From assembly GCF_000403395.2 (NCBI RefSeq), contig NZ_KE159680.1, positions 5,001 through 69,000 on the forward strand: a DNA stretch of 64,000 bases. The letters run 5' to 3'. The stretch is from Anaerotruncus sp. G3(2012) (GTDB taxonomy: Bacteria > Bacillota > Clostridia > Oscillospirales > Ruminococcaceae). The first letter of the stretch is position 1. Every line of letters begins with the position of its first letter. The notes under the pieces were generated by a model. That model did not search any database. It was not told where the DNA came from and saw nothing but the letters and a program-made list of their open reading frames with translations. Made by a program: the position numbers and the translations under genes. This document shows, one piece after another, positions 45,600 through 54,240 of the stretch.

Positions 45600-47489
45600 A
45601 TGCAATATTATCATGCGGATGATTATGAGGTCGCGGTGGTTGGTGCAGGCCATGCGGGGATAGAGGCTGCCCTTGCGTCGGCGCGGCTGGGCGCCAGGAC
45701 GGTGCTGTTCACCATCTCGCTCGATGCAGTTGCAAACCTTCCCTGTAATCCTTCGATCGGCGGGACTGCAAAAGGGCATCTGGTGCGGGAGGTGGATGCA
45801 CTCGGCGGAGAAATGGGAAAAGCCGCGGATGCCACCTTTCTGCAAAGCCGGATGTTGAACCGTGGAAAAGGTCCCGCGGTGCACAGCCTGCGGGTACAGA
45901 CCGACCGCAGGGCATATCACGCATATATGAAACGGGCGGTGGAAACACAGGAAGGATTGTCACTCAAGCAGGCGGAGATTGTGGAACTTCGGGCAGAGGA
46001 TGGGAAGATCACCGGAGTTGTAACTGCAATGGGTGCTGTTTATGGTGCAAAGGCGGTGATCCTAGCAACCGGAACCTACCTGAGAGGAAAAATTTTTGTG
46101 GGGGAGTATGTTGCCGAGAGCGGACCGGATGGAATGCATCCGGCGCGGCGGCTTTCGGATTCGCTGGAAAAGCTGGGGATTCAGCTGCGGCGGTTCAAGA
46201 CCGGCACCCCTGCGCGGGTAGACCGGCGGTCGATCGACTTTTCAAAGCTCGAAAAGCAGGAGGGAGATGACCCGATCGTTCCATTTTCGTTCGAAACGAA
46301 TCCCGATGGTTTGCAGAATCAGGTTTGCTGTTACATGGCCTATACCAATGAGCGCACACATCAGGTGATCCGCGACAATTTGGACCGATCGCCGCTTTAT
46401 GGCGGGCAGATCGAAGGGGTCGGCCCGCGCTACTGCCCAAGTATTGAGGATAAGGTGGTCCGTTTTCAGGATAAACCCCGGCATCAGCTTTTTGTGGAAC
46501 CGATGGGCCTGGACACCAACGAAATGTATCTACAGGGGATGTCCTCCTCGCTCCCGGAAGAGGTGCAGACGAAATTTTATCGCACCATCGAGGGATTTGA
46601 ACGGCTTGAAATCATGCGCAGCGCCTATGCGATCGAGTATGACTGCATTGATCCGACCTGTCTCAAGGCGTCACTGGAATTCCGTTCGGTGAAAGGGTTG
46701 TACGGGGCGGGGCAGTTCAACGGCACCTCGGGTTATGAAGAAGCAGCCGCACAGGGCCTGATTGCAGGGATCAACGCGGCGCGTCAGGTACAGGGAAAGC
46801 CCTCTTTGATTCTCGACCGCGCCAGTTCCTACATCGGGACGCTGCTTGATGACCTGGTTATCAAGGGGTGCAACGATCCCTACCGGATGATGACTTCCCG
46901 TTCAGAATACCGGCTGTTGCTCCGGCAGGACAATGCGGATGCGCGCCTGACTCCAATCGGATACGAAATCGGGCTGATCGGTGAAGAGAGGTTTACCCGG
47001 TGTCAGGAAAAGCAGAAGCAGATTGAGCAGGAGATCCAACGCCTGCAAAAGACCACAGTCCCACCAGGGGAAGGGCTGAATGCATTGCTTGTTTCACGTG
47101 AAACAGCTCCAATCACGTCAGGAATCCGGCTTTATGAGCTGCTGCGCAGGCCGCAGATCAGTTATTTTGACCTCGCACCATTTGACTTATCCCGTCCTGA
47201 CCTGCCGCCGGAGGTACAGGAACAGGTTGAGATCACCATTTCGTACGAAGGCTACATACAAAAACAGCTTGTTCAGGTCGCACAGATGCGGAAACTGGAA
47301 GGGAAAGCGCTGCCGGAAACACTTGATTACCGGGAAATCCGAGGGCTGAGGCTTGAAGCAATTGAAAAGCTGAACAGGCTGCACCCCGCAAATATTGGGC
47401 AGGCATCCCGGATCAGCGGGGTCAGCCCTGCGGATATATCGGTGCTTCTAATCTGGCTGGAACAACACAGACGGGAGGAAATAAGATGA
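45600..47489 (+). CDS. mnmG: tRNA uridine-5-carboxymethylaminomethyl(34) synthesis enzyme MnmG
   Basis: The 629-aa FAD-dependent partner of MnmE. The FAD fold starts 'VAVVGAGHAGIEAALASARLG'; then 'CNPSIGGTAKGHLVREVDALGGEMG', 'GTYLRGKIFVGE' and 'YCPSIEDKVVRFQDK'. The start at 45600 has AAAGGAG upstream. The coding region contains a perfect parS site at 47090-47105, where it encodes the segment around 'LFHVKQ' in another frame. It overlaps rsmG by 4 bp. Identification is secure. Confidence 0.97.
   Translation: MQYYHADDYEVAVVGAGHAGIEAALASARLGARTVLFTISLDAVANLPCNPSIGGTAKGHLVREVDALGGEMGKAADATFLQSRMLNRGKGPAVHSLRVQTDRRAYHAYMKRAVETQEGLSLKQAEIVELRAEDGKITGVVTAMGAVYGAKAVILATGTYLRGKIFVGEYVAESGPDGMHPARRLSDSLEKLGIQLRRFKTGTPARVDRRSIDFSKLEKQEGDDPIVPFSFETNPDGLQNQVCCYMAYTNERTHQVIRDNLDRSPLYGGQIEGVGPRYCPSIEDKVVRFQDKPRHQLFVEPMGLDTNEMYLQGMSSSLPEEVQTKFYRTIEGFERLEIMRSAYAIEYDCIDPTCLKASLEFRSVKGLYGAGQFNGTSGYEEAAAQGLIAGINAARQVQGKPSLILDRASSYIGTLLDDLVIKGCNDPYRMMTSRSEYRLLLRQDNADARLTPIGYEIGLIGEERFTRCQEKQKQIEQEIQRLQKTTVPPGEGLNALLVSRETAPITSGIRLYELLRRPQISYFDLAPFDLSRPDLPPEVQEQVEITISYEGYIQKQLVQVAQMRKLEGKALPETLDYREIRGLRLEAIEKLNRLHPANIGQASRISGVSPADISVLLIWLEQHRREEIR
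47090..47105. other. parS: parS site 2, perfect, inside mnmG
   Basis: TGTTTCACGTGAAACA, a perfect 16-bp palindrome identical to the consensus. Confidence 0.95.
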
Positions 47490-48199
47490 TCGACACAGAA
47501 AAATTAAGCAGTTACGCCGAAGGGATCGGTTTATCGCTTGGCCAGGCCCAGCTGGAAACGTTTGACCTCTATGCGCAGATGCTGGTTGAATGGAACCAGA
47601 AGATCAACCTGACCGCCATTACAAAGCCGGAAGAGATCGTGGTCAAGCATTTCCTGGACAGTTTAATGCTGCTCAATGCGGTTTCACTGGAGGAGGGTGC
47701 CAGACTGGTTGACGTGGGGACAGGGGCAGGGTTTCCATCGGTTCCGGTGAAGATTGCCCGCCCGCAGCTGGAACTGACCCTTCTGGACAGCCTGAATAAG
47801 CGGATTCTTTTTCTAAAGGAGCTTTCCGCCGCCTTGGGACAGCAGAACCACTGTGTCCATATCCGAGCGGAGGAAGCAGGGAAAAGTGCGGCCTATCGGG
47901 AACAGTATGACCTCGCGACTGCGCGGGCGGTTGCGCATCTGCGGGAGCTTTCTGAATATTGCCTGCCGCTTGTCCGCGTTGGCGGCCGGTTTGCAGCGTT
48001 GAAAGGCGGCGAGATCGAACAGGAGCTTACCGAGTCTGAAAAGGCGGTCCGGGAGATGGGTGGGAAAATCGCTGGAGTGCGACAGTTTTCTCTGCCGGAC
48101 GGAAGCGCCCGCACAATCGTTGTGATTGAGAAAATATCGCAGACTTTGACAAAATATCCCCGTCCCCATGCCAAAATAGCAAAATTCCCGTTGATCTGA
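47486..48199 (+). CDS. rsmG: 16S rRNA (guanine(527)-N(7))-methyltransferase
   Basis: The 237-aa product methylates G527 of 16S rRNA using S-adenosylmethionine. 'NQKINLTAITKPEEIVVKHFLDSL' and the SAM-binding 'LVDVGTGAGFPSVPVKI' are diagnostic, followed by 'DSLNKRILFLKEL' and 'ARAVAHLRELSEYCLPLVRVGG'. It is coupled to mnmG by a 4-bp overlap (ATGA). Confidence 0.96.
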   Translation: MIDTEKLSSYAEGIGLSLGQAQLETFDLYAQMLVEWNQKINLTAITKPEEIVVKHFLDSLMLLNAVSLEEGARLVDVGTGAGFPSVPVKIARPQLELTLLDSLNKRILFLKELSAALGQQNHCVHIRAEEAGKSAAYREQYDLATARAVAHLRELSEYCLPLVRVGGRFAALKGGEIEQELTESEKAVREMGGKIAGVRQFSLPDGSARTIVVIEKISQTLTKYPRPHAKIAKFPLI

Positions 48200-48312
48200 T
48201 CCGAGATTTGTGGATTTTATGGGGATTTCTGCGATGAAAAAAGCTGGTCAAACCGAATAATTCGTGGTAAGATGGTGACAGGTCAAGGAGGTCGAGGAAA
48301 GGACGTGGAAAA

Positions 48313-49146
48313 ATGGGGATGTTTACAAAACAGAAAACCATCAGCAGGGTTCTTTTGCTCAACATCCGGGAAATCTCTTCGAATCCTTACCAGCCGCGCA
48401 GCCAGTTTGAACCAAGAGCTTTGCAGGAGCTTGCGGACAGTATCTCCCAGAATGGGCTGCTCCAGCCGGTCACAGTTCGCGAATGGGAAAACGGCTATCA
48501 GCTGATAGCCGGGGAACGCCGGCTGATGGCCTGCAAGATGCTGGGCATGGAACAGATTCCCGCGATCGTAAACCGGGTGGATGATGAGAAATCTGCGGTC
48601 TTCGCGTTGATCGAGAACCTTCAGCGAAAGGACCTCAACTATTTCGAGGAAGCGCAGGGAATCCAAACCCTGATGCAGACAAGCGGTATGAGCCAGCAGG
48701 AGGTCGCCAAAAAGCTGGGAAAGGCGCAGTCAACGGTTGCCAATAAACTCCGACTGCTCTTCTTTGGAGAAGACCTGCGGCAAAAGATGCTTGACAATGG
48801 GCTGACCGAGCGTCATGCACGCGCTCTGCTCCGCCTGCCAAATGAACGGCTGGTCAATGAGGCGATCCAGTACATTGTTGCAGAGCGGCTGAATGTGGGG
48901 GAAAGCGAGAGCTATATTGAGTCGCTGCTCACCGCAGTACCGGAGAAGCCGCCGAGCAAACCCGCCACCCGCCTGTTTGTTGTAAAAGACCTGCGAATTT
49001 TTATGAACACGATCACCAAAGCGGTTTCTACTATGCGGCTTGCGGGGATCGAGGTGGATACCAGCAAGGAAGAAGACGAAGAGTACATTCACTATCTGGT
49101 GAAGATTCCAAAGAAGAGCGCTTATCGAAGCTCGCATTCTGCGTGA
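48313..49146 (+). CDS. noc: nucleoid occlusion protein Noc
   Basis: The 277-aa ParB-family protein is placed between rsmG and parA, the standard position of Noc. It has the CTPase/ParB domain 'IREISSNPYQPRSQFEPRALQELADSI', 'LIAGERRLMACKMLG' and 'ALIENLQRKDLNYFEEAQGI', then a helix-turn-helix 'MSQQEVAKKLGKAQSTVANKLRLL'. Noc binds its own sites and keeps the division septum off the nucleoid. The N-terminus (MGMFTKQ) is short relative to the membrane-targeting helix of Bacillus Noc. GAGGAAAGG precedes the start. Confidence 0.9.
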   Translation: MGMFTKQKTISRVLLLNIREISSNPYQPRSQFEPRALQELADSISQNGLLQPVTVREWENGYQLIAGERRLMACKMLGMEQIPAIVNRVDDEKSAVFALIENLQRKDLNYFEEAQGIQTLMQTSGMSQQEVAKKLGKAQSTVANKLRLLFFGEDLRQKMLDNGLTERHARALLRLPNERLVNEAIQYIVAERLNVGESESYIESLLTAVPEKPPSKPATRLFVVKDLRIFMNTITKAVSTMRLAGIEVDTSKEEDEEYIHYLVKIPKKSAYRSSHSA

Positions 49147-49228
49147 CCAATCCCTGTATGCGGCCGGTGAAACAGCACACCCGCTGCATACAGGTTGGTA
49201 AATAAATTTTATACACGTTTCCCTGTCA

Positions 49229-49255
49229 AAAAACCTCCTTTCCGGAGGTTTTTTG
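49229..49255 (+). terminator. terminator of noc
   Basis: AAAAAACCTCC/GGAGGTTTTTT with a 5-nt loop. Confidence 0.85.
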
Positions 49256-49269
49256 GCGTTCCGGGGAAA

Positions 49270-49285
49270 TGTTTCATGTGAAACA
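49270..49285. other. parS: parS-like site 3, noc-parA gap
   Basis: TGTTTCATGTGAAACA differs from the consensus by one central base. It lies just upstream of the parA promoter. Confidence 0.85.
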
Positions 49286-49307
49286 TCTGCGATTTTCAAA
49301 AAATCTC

Positions 49308-49336
49308 TTAACAAACAGGATAAGCTGTGCTATAAT
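49308..49336 (+). promoter_or_regulatory. parA-parB promoter
   Basis: TTAACA, a 17-bp spacer and TATAAT. The parS-like site 3 lies 22 bp upstream, close enough for ParB to influence expression. Confidence 0.7.
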
Positions 49337-49430
49337 TGAAATACTCAAAAAAATGATTTTGATCCTGCCGGTCAAGCGCGCTCTGCGTGTTGACGATAGG
49401 GAAGGTTGGGCAAAGATACAACAATGACCT

Positions 49431-49455
49431 GAAAACCGCACATCGTGCGGTTTTC
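49431..49455 (+). terminator. perfect hairpin in the parA leader
   Basis: An 11-bp stem GAAAACCGCAC/GTGCGGTTTTC has a 3-nt loop but no T-run after it. It is probably an attenuator or mRNA stability element. Confidence 0.5.
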
Positions 49456-49534
49456 ATAGTGCAGGAAAGCCTTGTTTGAGGGGACAGAAAAAACGGATGA
49501 GAAGGACAGAAGTGCTGGTTTAACGGAGGAAGTT

Positions 49535-50302
49535 ATGGGAAAGATAGTTGCGATTGCGAATCAAAAGGGGGGCGTCGGCAAGACGACGACGGCTGTCAAC
49601 CTGACTGCTGCGCTCGGCGCAAAGGGGTTCCGGACGCTGCTGGTGGATGTTGATCCGCAGGGCAACTCCACCTCCGGGCTGGGGATCAACAAGCGTGGTC
49701 TGGAGTTTTCCACCTACGATCTGCTGGTTGGAGATACTCCGGCGGAAAAGATGCTCGTGCAGACCGAATTTGAGAATGTGGACCTGTTGCCCTCCAATAT
49801 TGAGCTGGCGGGCGCGGAGATCGAACTGGTGGAGATGCAGGATCGGGCAATGCAGATGAAAAAGGCGCTCATAGAGATGAAATCGGTTTATGATTTTATC
49901 CTGATAGACTGCCCGCCTTCCCTGGGGATTATCACCCTCAATGCCTTTACGGCATGCGATACCCTCCTGATCCCGATTCAGTGCGAATATTATGCACTGG
50001 AAGGGCTTTCCCAACTGATGGCAACCCTCCGGCAGGTCAAGCGGCTCTATAACCCTAATGTTGACATCGAGGGTGTCCTGCTCACCATGTATGACAGCCG
50101 GTTGAACCTGACCGTCCAGGTGGTGGAGGAGCTGAAAAAATACTTCCCCCAGAAGATTTACCGGACAGTGATCCCGCGCAACGTGCGTCTTTCGGAGGCT
50201 CCCAGCTTTGGACAGCCGGTGATATACTATGACCGGGCGTCCAAGGGGTGCGCAGCGTACGAGCAGTTGACCCAGGAGTTTTTAGAGAAAAACAAACGAT
50301 AG
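49535..50302 (+). CDS. parA: chromosome partitioning ATPase ParA (Soj)
   Basis: The 255-aa product is a deviant Walker A ATPase: 'IANQKGGVGKTTTAVNL', with 'LLVDVDPQGNSTSGLG' and 'FILIDCPPSLGIITLNA'. It moves or positions ParB-parS complexes and influences DnaA in Bacillus. The start at 49535 follows CGGAGG; an in-frame upstream ATG/TTG region lacks support. parB follows. Confidence 0.96.
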   Translation: MGKIVAIANQKGGVGKTTTAVNLTAALGAKGFRTLLVDVDPQGNSTSGLGINKRGLEFSTYDLLVGDTPAEKMLVQTEFENVDLLPSNIELAGAEIELVEMQDRAMQMKKALIEMKSVYDFILIDCPPSLGIITLNAFTACDTLLIPIQCEYYALEGLSQLMATLRQVKRLYNPNVDIEGVLLTMYDSRLNLTVQVVEELKKYFPQKIYRTVIPRNVRLSEAPSFGQPVIYYDRASKGCAAYEQLTQEFLEKNKR

Positions 50303-50428
50303 ACTGGAAGTTGCCCGAAGAGTCGAAACCGTCCTCCTTTTTCGGTTTTCTCTTCAGCGAATCAGTCCCGGAATTTTTTGAAAAGCCATAGGGAGATAGA
50401 AACAGATTTTTCAGAAGGGGGAACAGGA

Positions 50429-51283
50429 TTGGCAAAAGCAAAGGGTGGACTTGGAAAAGGATTGGAAGCCCTGTTTGTAGATAACAGTACTGACCAGGCG
50501 GAGATTTCGACACTGGCGATCACTGAAATCGAGCCGAATCGGGACCAGCCCCGAAAGCAGTTCGATCCGACAGCGCTGTCCGAACTGGCAGATTCGATCA
50601 AAGAATACGGGGTGTTGCAGCCGCTGGTGGTACGTCCGCTTCCGGATGGCTCCTATCAGCTGGTAGCAGGGGAGCGCCGATGGAGAGCGTCGCGGATGGC
50701 GGGGCTTTCGTCGGTGCCGGTGGTTATCCGTGAGTTGACCGACTCCCAGGCGATGGAACTTGCGCTGATCGAAAACTTGCAGCGTGAAGACCTCAATGCC
50801 ATTGAGGAAGCTGCCGGTTACCGGGAGCTGATGGACCGGTTTGGGCTGACGCAGGAGCAGGTTGCACAGCGGGTGGGCAAATCCCGCCCGGTGATTACCA
50901 ATGCGATGCGGCTGTTGAATCTGCCTGAGGATGTGCGGGAGATGGTGGTGGACGGCAGGCTGTCCGCAGGACATGCCCGCGCATTGCTCTCGCTCGAGGA
51001 TGAGGAGATGATCCGGGTGCTCGCACGCGAGATCATCAAGAAGGGGTTGTCGGTGCGGCAGGTCGAAGCGATTGTCAAAAAAAGCAAGCAGCTGGTAAAA
51101 CCGCCCAAAGCCCCGCCCACGGCCTGGGACAACAGCTATTTTGCAGAGGTGCAGCTTGCGTTGAGCCAGAGCCTTTCCCGAAAGGTCAAAATTGAGGGGG
51201 AGAAAAACAAAGGGCGGCTGATTATTGAATTTTATGATGAGGCGGACCTCAAAGAGATCGTCGCATCTATTTCCAAAGAATAG
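50429..51283 (+). CDS. parB: chromosome partitioning protein ParB (Spo0J)
   Basis: The 284-aa product begins at a TTG (50429) with AAGGGGGAA upstream, giving 'MAKAKGGLGKGLEALF', the usual ParB start. CTP-binding and DNA-binding blocks are 'VAGERRWRASRMAGL' (the GERRxRA motif), 'ALIENLQREDLNAIEEA' and the helix-turn-helix 'LTQEQVAQRVGKSRPVITNAMRLL'. It loads at the parS sites listed here. The upstream gap of 126 bp to parA contains no terminator. Identification is secure. Confidence 0.96.
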   Translation: MAKAKGGLGKGLEALFVDNSTDQAEISTLAITEIEPNRDQPRKQFDPTALSELADSIKEYGVLQPLVVRPLPDGSYQLVAGERRWRASRMAGLSSVPVVIRELTDSQAMELALIENLQREDLNAIEEAAGYRELMDRFGLTQEQVAQRVGKSRPVITNAMRLLNLPEDVREMVVDGRLSAGHARALLSLEDEEMIRVLAREIIKKGLSVRQVEAIVKKSKQLVKPPKAPPTAWDNSYFAEVQLALSQSLSRKVKIEGEKNKGRLIIEFYDEADLKEIVASISKE

Positions 51284-51310
51284 AAACCATACCATGAGGA
51301 GGACAAAACC

Positions 51311-52603
51311 ATGTTGGACATAAAATTTGTACGTGCGAACCCGGAGGCAGTAAAGGAAAATATTAGAAAAAAATTCCAAGACGAAAAACTTCCGCTGGTT
51401 GACGAAGTGATCGAAAAAGACCAGCAATACCGAGATGCCAAAACCCGCGGGGATTATCTGCGCGGGCAGCGCAACACGATCAGCAAGCAGATCGGCGGGC
51501 TGATGGCAAAAGGGCAGAAGGAAGAAGCGGAGCAGGCAAAAGCAAAGGTTGCGGAGATGGCAAAGGAGCTTATGGAGCTTGAGCAGCTGGAAGCCCGTCT
51601 GGAAGGGGAAATCCGCGAGCGTATGCTGGTGATTCCGAACATCATTGACCCGTCCGTACCGCTCGGGAAGGACGACAGTGAAAATGTTGAGGTCGAGAAG
51701 TTTGGGGATCCGGCTGTCCCGGCTTTCGAGGTGCCCTATCATGTGGATATCATGGAACGTCTCAACGGGATCGACCTGGACAGCGCGCGCAGGACGAGCG
51801 GCAACGGGTTCTATTATCTGCGCGGGGATGTTGCTCGCCTGCATTCGGCGATCCTTTCGTATGCACGTGATTTCATGATCGACCGCGGCTTCACCTATTA
51901 TATTCCTCCCTATATGATCCGGAGCAATGTAGTCACCGGTGTGATGAGCTTTTCCGAGATGGAAAATATGATGTACAAGATCGAGGGGGAGGACCTTTAT
52001 CTGATCGGTACGAGCGAACATTCGATGATCGGCAAATTTATTGACACGATCCTGGATGAGAGCCAGCTCCCGCAGACAATGACCAGCTATTCGCCCTGTT
52101 TCCGCAAAGAGGTGGGTGCGCATGGGATCGAGGAGCGCGGCGTCTACCGTATCCACCAGTTTGAAAAACAGGAGATGGTAGTGGTCTGTAAGCCGGAGGA
52201 AAGTGCGGAGTGGTTCTGCAATCTCTGGAAAAATACGGTGGATTTTTTCCGTTCGCTTGATATTCCGGTGCGGACACTCGAATGCTGTTCCGGTGATCTG
52301 GCGGACCTGAAGGTCAAGAGCATCGATGTCGAGGCATGGTCGCCCAGACAGAAAAAATATTTCGAGGTCGGGAGCTGCTCCAACCTGGGTGATGCACAGG
52401 CACGCCGGCTGGGCATCCGTGTCAAAAACAGGGAGCGCGGCAACTACTACGCGCATACCCTCAACAATACGGTGGTTGCACCGCCTAGAATGCTGATTGC
52501 TTTTTTGGAGAATAACCTCAATGAGGATGGTTCGGTGAATATTCCCCAGCCGCTGCGGATGTACATGGGTGGGAAGGAAAAGCTCATTCCGGCTGAGAAA
52601 TAA
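51311..52603 (+). CDS. serS: serine--tRNA ligase
   Basis: The 430-aa class II synthetase has the N-terminal coiled-coil arm (about residues 30-105, 'RGQRNTISKQIGGLMAKGQKEEAEQ'), motif 2 'SPCFRKEVGAHGIEERGVYRIHQFEKQEMV', the serine-site 'TLECCSGDLADLK' and motif 3 'NTVVAPPRMLIAFLENN'. AGGAGG lies 6 nt upstream. It follows parB by 27 bp, so it is probably read from the parAB transcript; no T-box is present between them. Confidence 0.97.
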   Translation: MLDIKFVRANPEAVKENIRKKFQDEKLPLVDEVIEKDQQYRDAKTRGDYLRGQRNTISKQIGGLMAKGQKEEAEQAKAKVAEMAKELMELEQLEARLEGEIRERMLVIPNIIDPSVPLGKDDSENVEVEKFGDPAVPAFEVPYHVDIMERLNGIDLDSARRTSGNGFYYLRGDVARLHSAILSYARDFMIDRGFTYYIPPYMIRSNVVTGVMSFSEMENMMYKIEGEDLYLIGTSEHSMIGKFIDTILDESQLPQTMTSYSPCFRKEVGAHGIEERGVYRIHQFEKQEMVVVCKPEESAEWFCNLWKNTVDFFRSLDIPVRTLECCSGDLADLKVKSIDVEAWSPRQKKYFEVGSCSNLGDAQARRLGIRVKNRERGNYYAHTLNNTVVAPPRMLIAFLENNLNEDGSVNIPQPLRMYMGGKEKLIPAEK

Positions 52604-52829
52604 AAAAGAGGTTTTCGCGTCAATAGGCCAGATGTGGGATACACGGATGCAGAATGCCATTCAGGGATTGAACAGGGTGGCTTCTGAAAGAAAGCTATGT
52701 CCACAGTTTGGGAGACCATTGCAGGCAGCTTTTTAGACCTGCAATGGTCTGGGGCAGCGTTTGTGAAGCGGAGCGGCCTTGGTGTTTGATCCGTGTTCCA
52801 TCCAAAAATTTCAGAAGGGGCGGGGTTGT
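52604..52829 (+). other. serS-thioesterase gap with a perfect 13-bp hairpin
   Basis: AGACCATTGCAGG (52713-52725) and CCTGCAATGGTCT (52738-52750) pair perfectly around a 12-nt loop containing TTTTT. It may be a terminator variant or regulatory hairpin. No gene is seen in the gap. Confidence 0.6.
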
Positions 52830-53561
52830 TTGCCCAGAGAATTTACAAAACAGATCACGGTGATCGAGCCGGAGTGCGACATCACGAAACGGATGTCGCT
52901 GGCGAATATCATGCGCCATGCCCAGCAGATGGGCAGTTATCACCTGCATGAGGTCGGGATTGGATACAACAGGATGTATGAGGACGGGATGGTATTCATC
53001 GTTTCGAAGATGCTGATTACCATTCACCGCCGCCCTGGATTCGACGAACCGCTCCTGCTCACCACTGTTCCGAAAAAACCGAAAGGCGCGCAGTTTATCC
53101 GCGACACCTATTTTGACACCATATCAGGGGAGCGGCTGGTGGAAGTAAGTATCGCGTGGCTGCTGGTCGATCCGCAGGAACATAAAATCCTGCGTCCGTC
53201 CAAGTTTGACCGCTATGGAATCGAGATGTTCCCCAACGATGGCGAATACATCACCGGGTATCGGATCAGGCGTCCGGAAGGGCCGGGGGAAAGGCATCTG
53301 CGCCAGGTCAAATACAGCGATCTTGATTATAACTTCCATGTCAACAATGCGATTTACTCCAACATCGTCTGTGATCTGGTCCCGCTCGAGATCCTGCTCG
53401 AACGGGAGATCGCAAGTTTCGGAATCCTTTACCAGAAGGAAGCGAGGGCCGGCCAGGTGATCGACCTGGAACTGGTCTGCGCAGAGGACGGGGACACATT
53501 TTATGTGGGAGGCAGGCTCGGTGAGGCACGCTGTTTCGAATCTGAAATAAAATTCCGATAA
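52830..53561 (+). CDS. acyl-ACP thioesterase
   Basis: The 243-aa product starts at TTG (52830) with AGAAGGGGCGGGG upstream. It has two hot-dog halves: 'MSLANIMRHAQQMGSYHLHEVGIGYNRMYEDGMVFIVSKMLI' and 'VKYSDLDYNFHVNNAIYSNIVCDLVPLEIL'. The 'DxNxHVNN..Y' motif is the catalytic hallmark of the acyl-ACP thioesterase (FatA/B-like) family. It releases fatty acids from acyl carrier protein. Codon 1 could instead lie upstream, but no better site exists. The tRNA genes follow. Confidence 0.88.
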   Translation: MPREFTKQITVIEPECDITKRMSLANIMRHAQQMGSYHLHEVGIGYNRMYEDGMVFIVSKMLITIHRRPGFDEPLLLTTVPKKPKGAQFIRDTYFDTISGERLVEVSIAWLLVDPQEHKILRPSKFDRYGIEMFPNDGEYITGYRIRRPEGPGERHLRQVKYSDLDYNFHVNNAIYSNIVCDLVPLEILLEREIASFGILYQKEARAGQVIDLELVCAEDGDTFYVGGRLGEARCFESEIKFR

Positions 53562-53576
53562 AATGCAGAATATGGC

Positions 53577-53605
53577 TTGACAAATTGTGAATCGTCGGAT
53601 ATAAT
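53577..53605 (+). promoter_or_regulatory. tRNA operon promoter
   Basis: A perfect TTGACA, a 17-bp spacer and TATAAT. A TCGCTCAC/GTGAGCGA hairpin (53611-53639) lies between it and tRNA-Met. Confidence 0.85.
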
Positions 53606-53644
53606 TATATTCGCTCACTTATGATATACAGGTGAGCGAAAGAT

Positions 53645-53721
53645 GGCGGTATAGCTCAGTTGGCTAGAGCATTCGGTTCATACCCGAAGTGTCACCGGTT
53701 CGAATCCAGTTACCGCTACCA
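53645..53721 (+). tRNA. tRNA-Met (CAT), elongator type
   Basis: The 77-nt cloverleaf includes an encoded CCA end. The acceptor pairs GGCGGTA with TACCGCT (first pair G-U). The anticodon loop is TTCATAC with stem TTCGG/CCGAA, lacking the three G-C pairs of initiator tRNA. The T-loop is GGTTCGAATCC. A CAT anticodon could also be a lysidine-modified tRNA-Ile, but the body fits elongator Met. Confidence 0.9.
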
Positions 53722-53724
53722 GCG

Positions 53725-53750
53725 AAAGCCTCACCGAGAGGTGAGGCTTT
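53725..53750 (+). terminator. hairpin between tRNA-Met and tRNA-Glu
   Basis: AAAGCCTCACC/GGTGAGGCTTT with a GAGA loop. There is no T-run after it, so it is probably an RNA processing signal rather than a full terminator. Confidence 0.5.
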
Positions 53751-53760
53751 CTGAATAAAA

Positions 53761-53835
53761 GGCCTGTTCGTCAAGTGGTTAAGACACCGCCCTTTCACGG
53801 CGGGTTCACGGGTTCGAATCCCGTACAGGTCACCA
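53761..53835 (+). tRNA. tRNA-Glu (TTC)
   Basis: The 75-nt cloverleaf includes an encoded CCA end. The acceptor is GGCCTGT/ACAGGTC, the anticodon loop is CTTTCAC and the T-arm is CGGGTTCGAATCCCG. Confidence 0.95.
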
Positions 53836-53872
53836 AAAAGTTGCTGAAATGTTTTCAGCAACTTTTTTATTT
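53836..53872 (+). terminator. terminator of the tRNA operon
   Basis: AAAAGTTGCTGAAA/TTTTCAGCAACTTTT is followed by TTATTTT. Confidence 0.9.
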
Positions 53873-54240
53873 TCCATGCAAGACTCAGACGAAACAGTGG
53901 GCTGGCTGCTTTCCATTTTGGCTGCGTAAGCAGGCTCCGTTCGCGTAGGGTTATCCGGCAGGGACGTTCAGGAGCACATAAAATCTGCGTGTATCAAGCC
54001 TGACCAAAGGCATATAGTTTTCCCCATTTTGAGGGCAGGCCGGTGGAAAATCTGAAAGAACATCGGAATAGAAAACAGAAAAAGTTGGTAGATTCCCCCA
54101 ATACAGCCTGTGTTAGGGGAACTGGTTTGTAACAAACTGCAAATTTGCGGACAGAGGGTATACAAAAGCGGGCCAATCCGATATAATATAGGCGTAAAAG
54201 AAGTGAGTAAAGAATGTAAAAAAAGAAATGGTGAATGTGA
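53873..54240. other. 368-bp gap upstream of the Na/Pi symporter gene
   Basis: It holds a TATAAT (54182-54187) without a good -35. No convincing open reading frame or repeat is seen. The ribosome binding site of the next gene is weak. Confidence 0.5.

Noticed and set aside
51284-51310. T-box riboswitch upstream of serS
   Set aside because: The gap to parB is only 27 bp; no specifier or antiterminator elements are possible.
50411-52660. 749-codon open frame antisense to parB and serS
   Set aside because: It is the mirror of two well-supported genes. Long antisense frames are common at this codon bias, and it has no motif or ribosome binding site.
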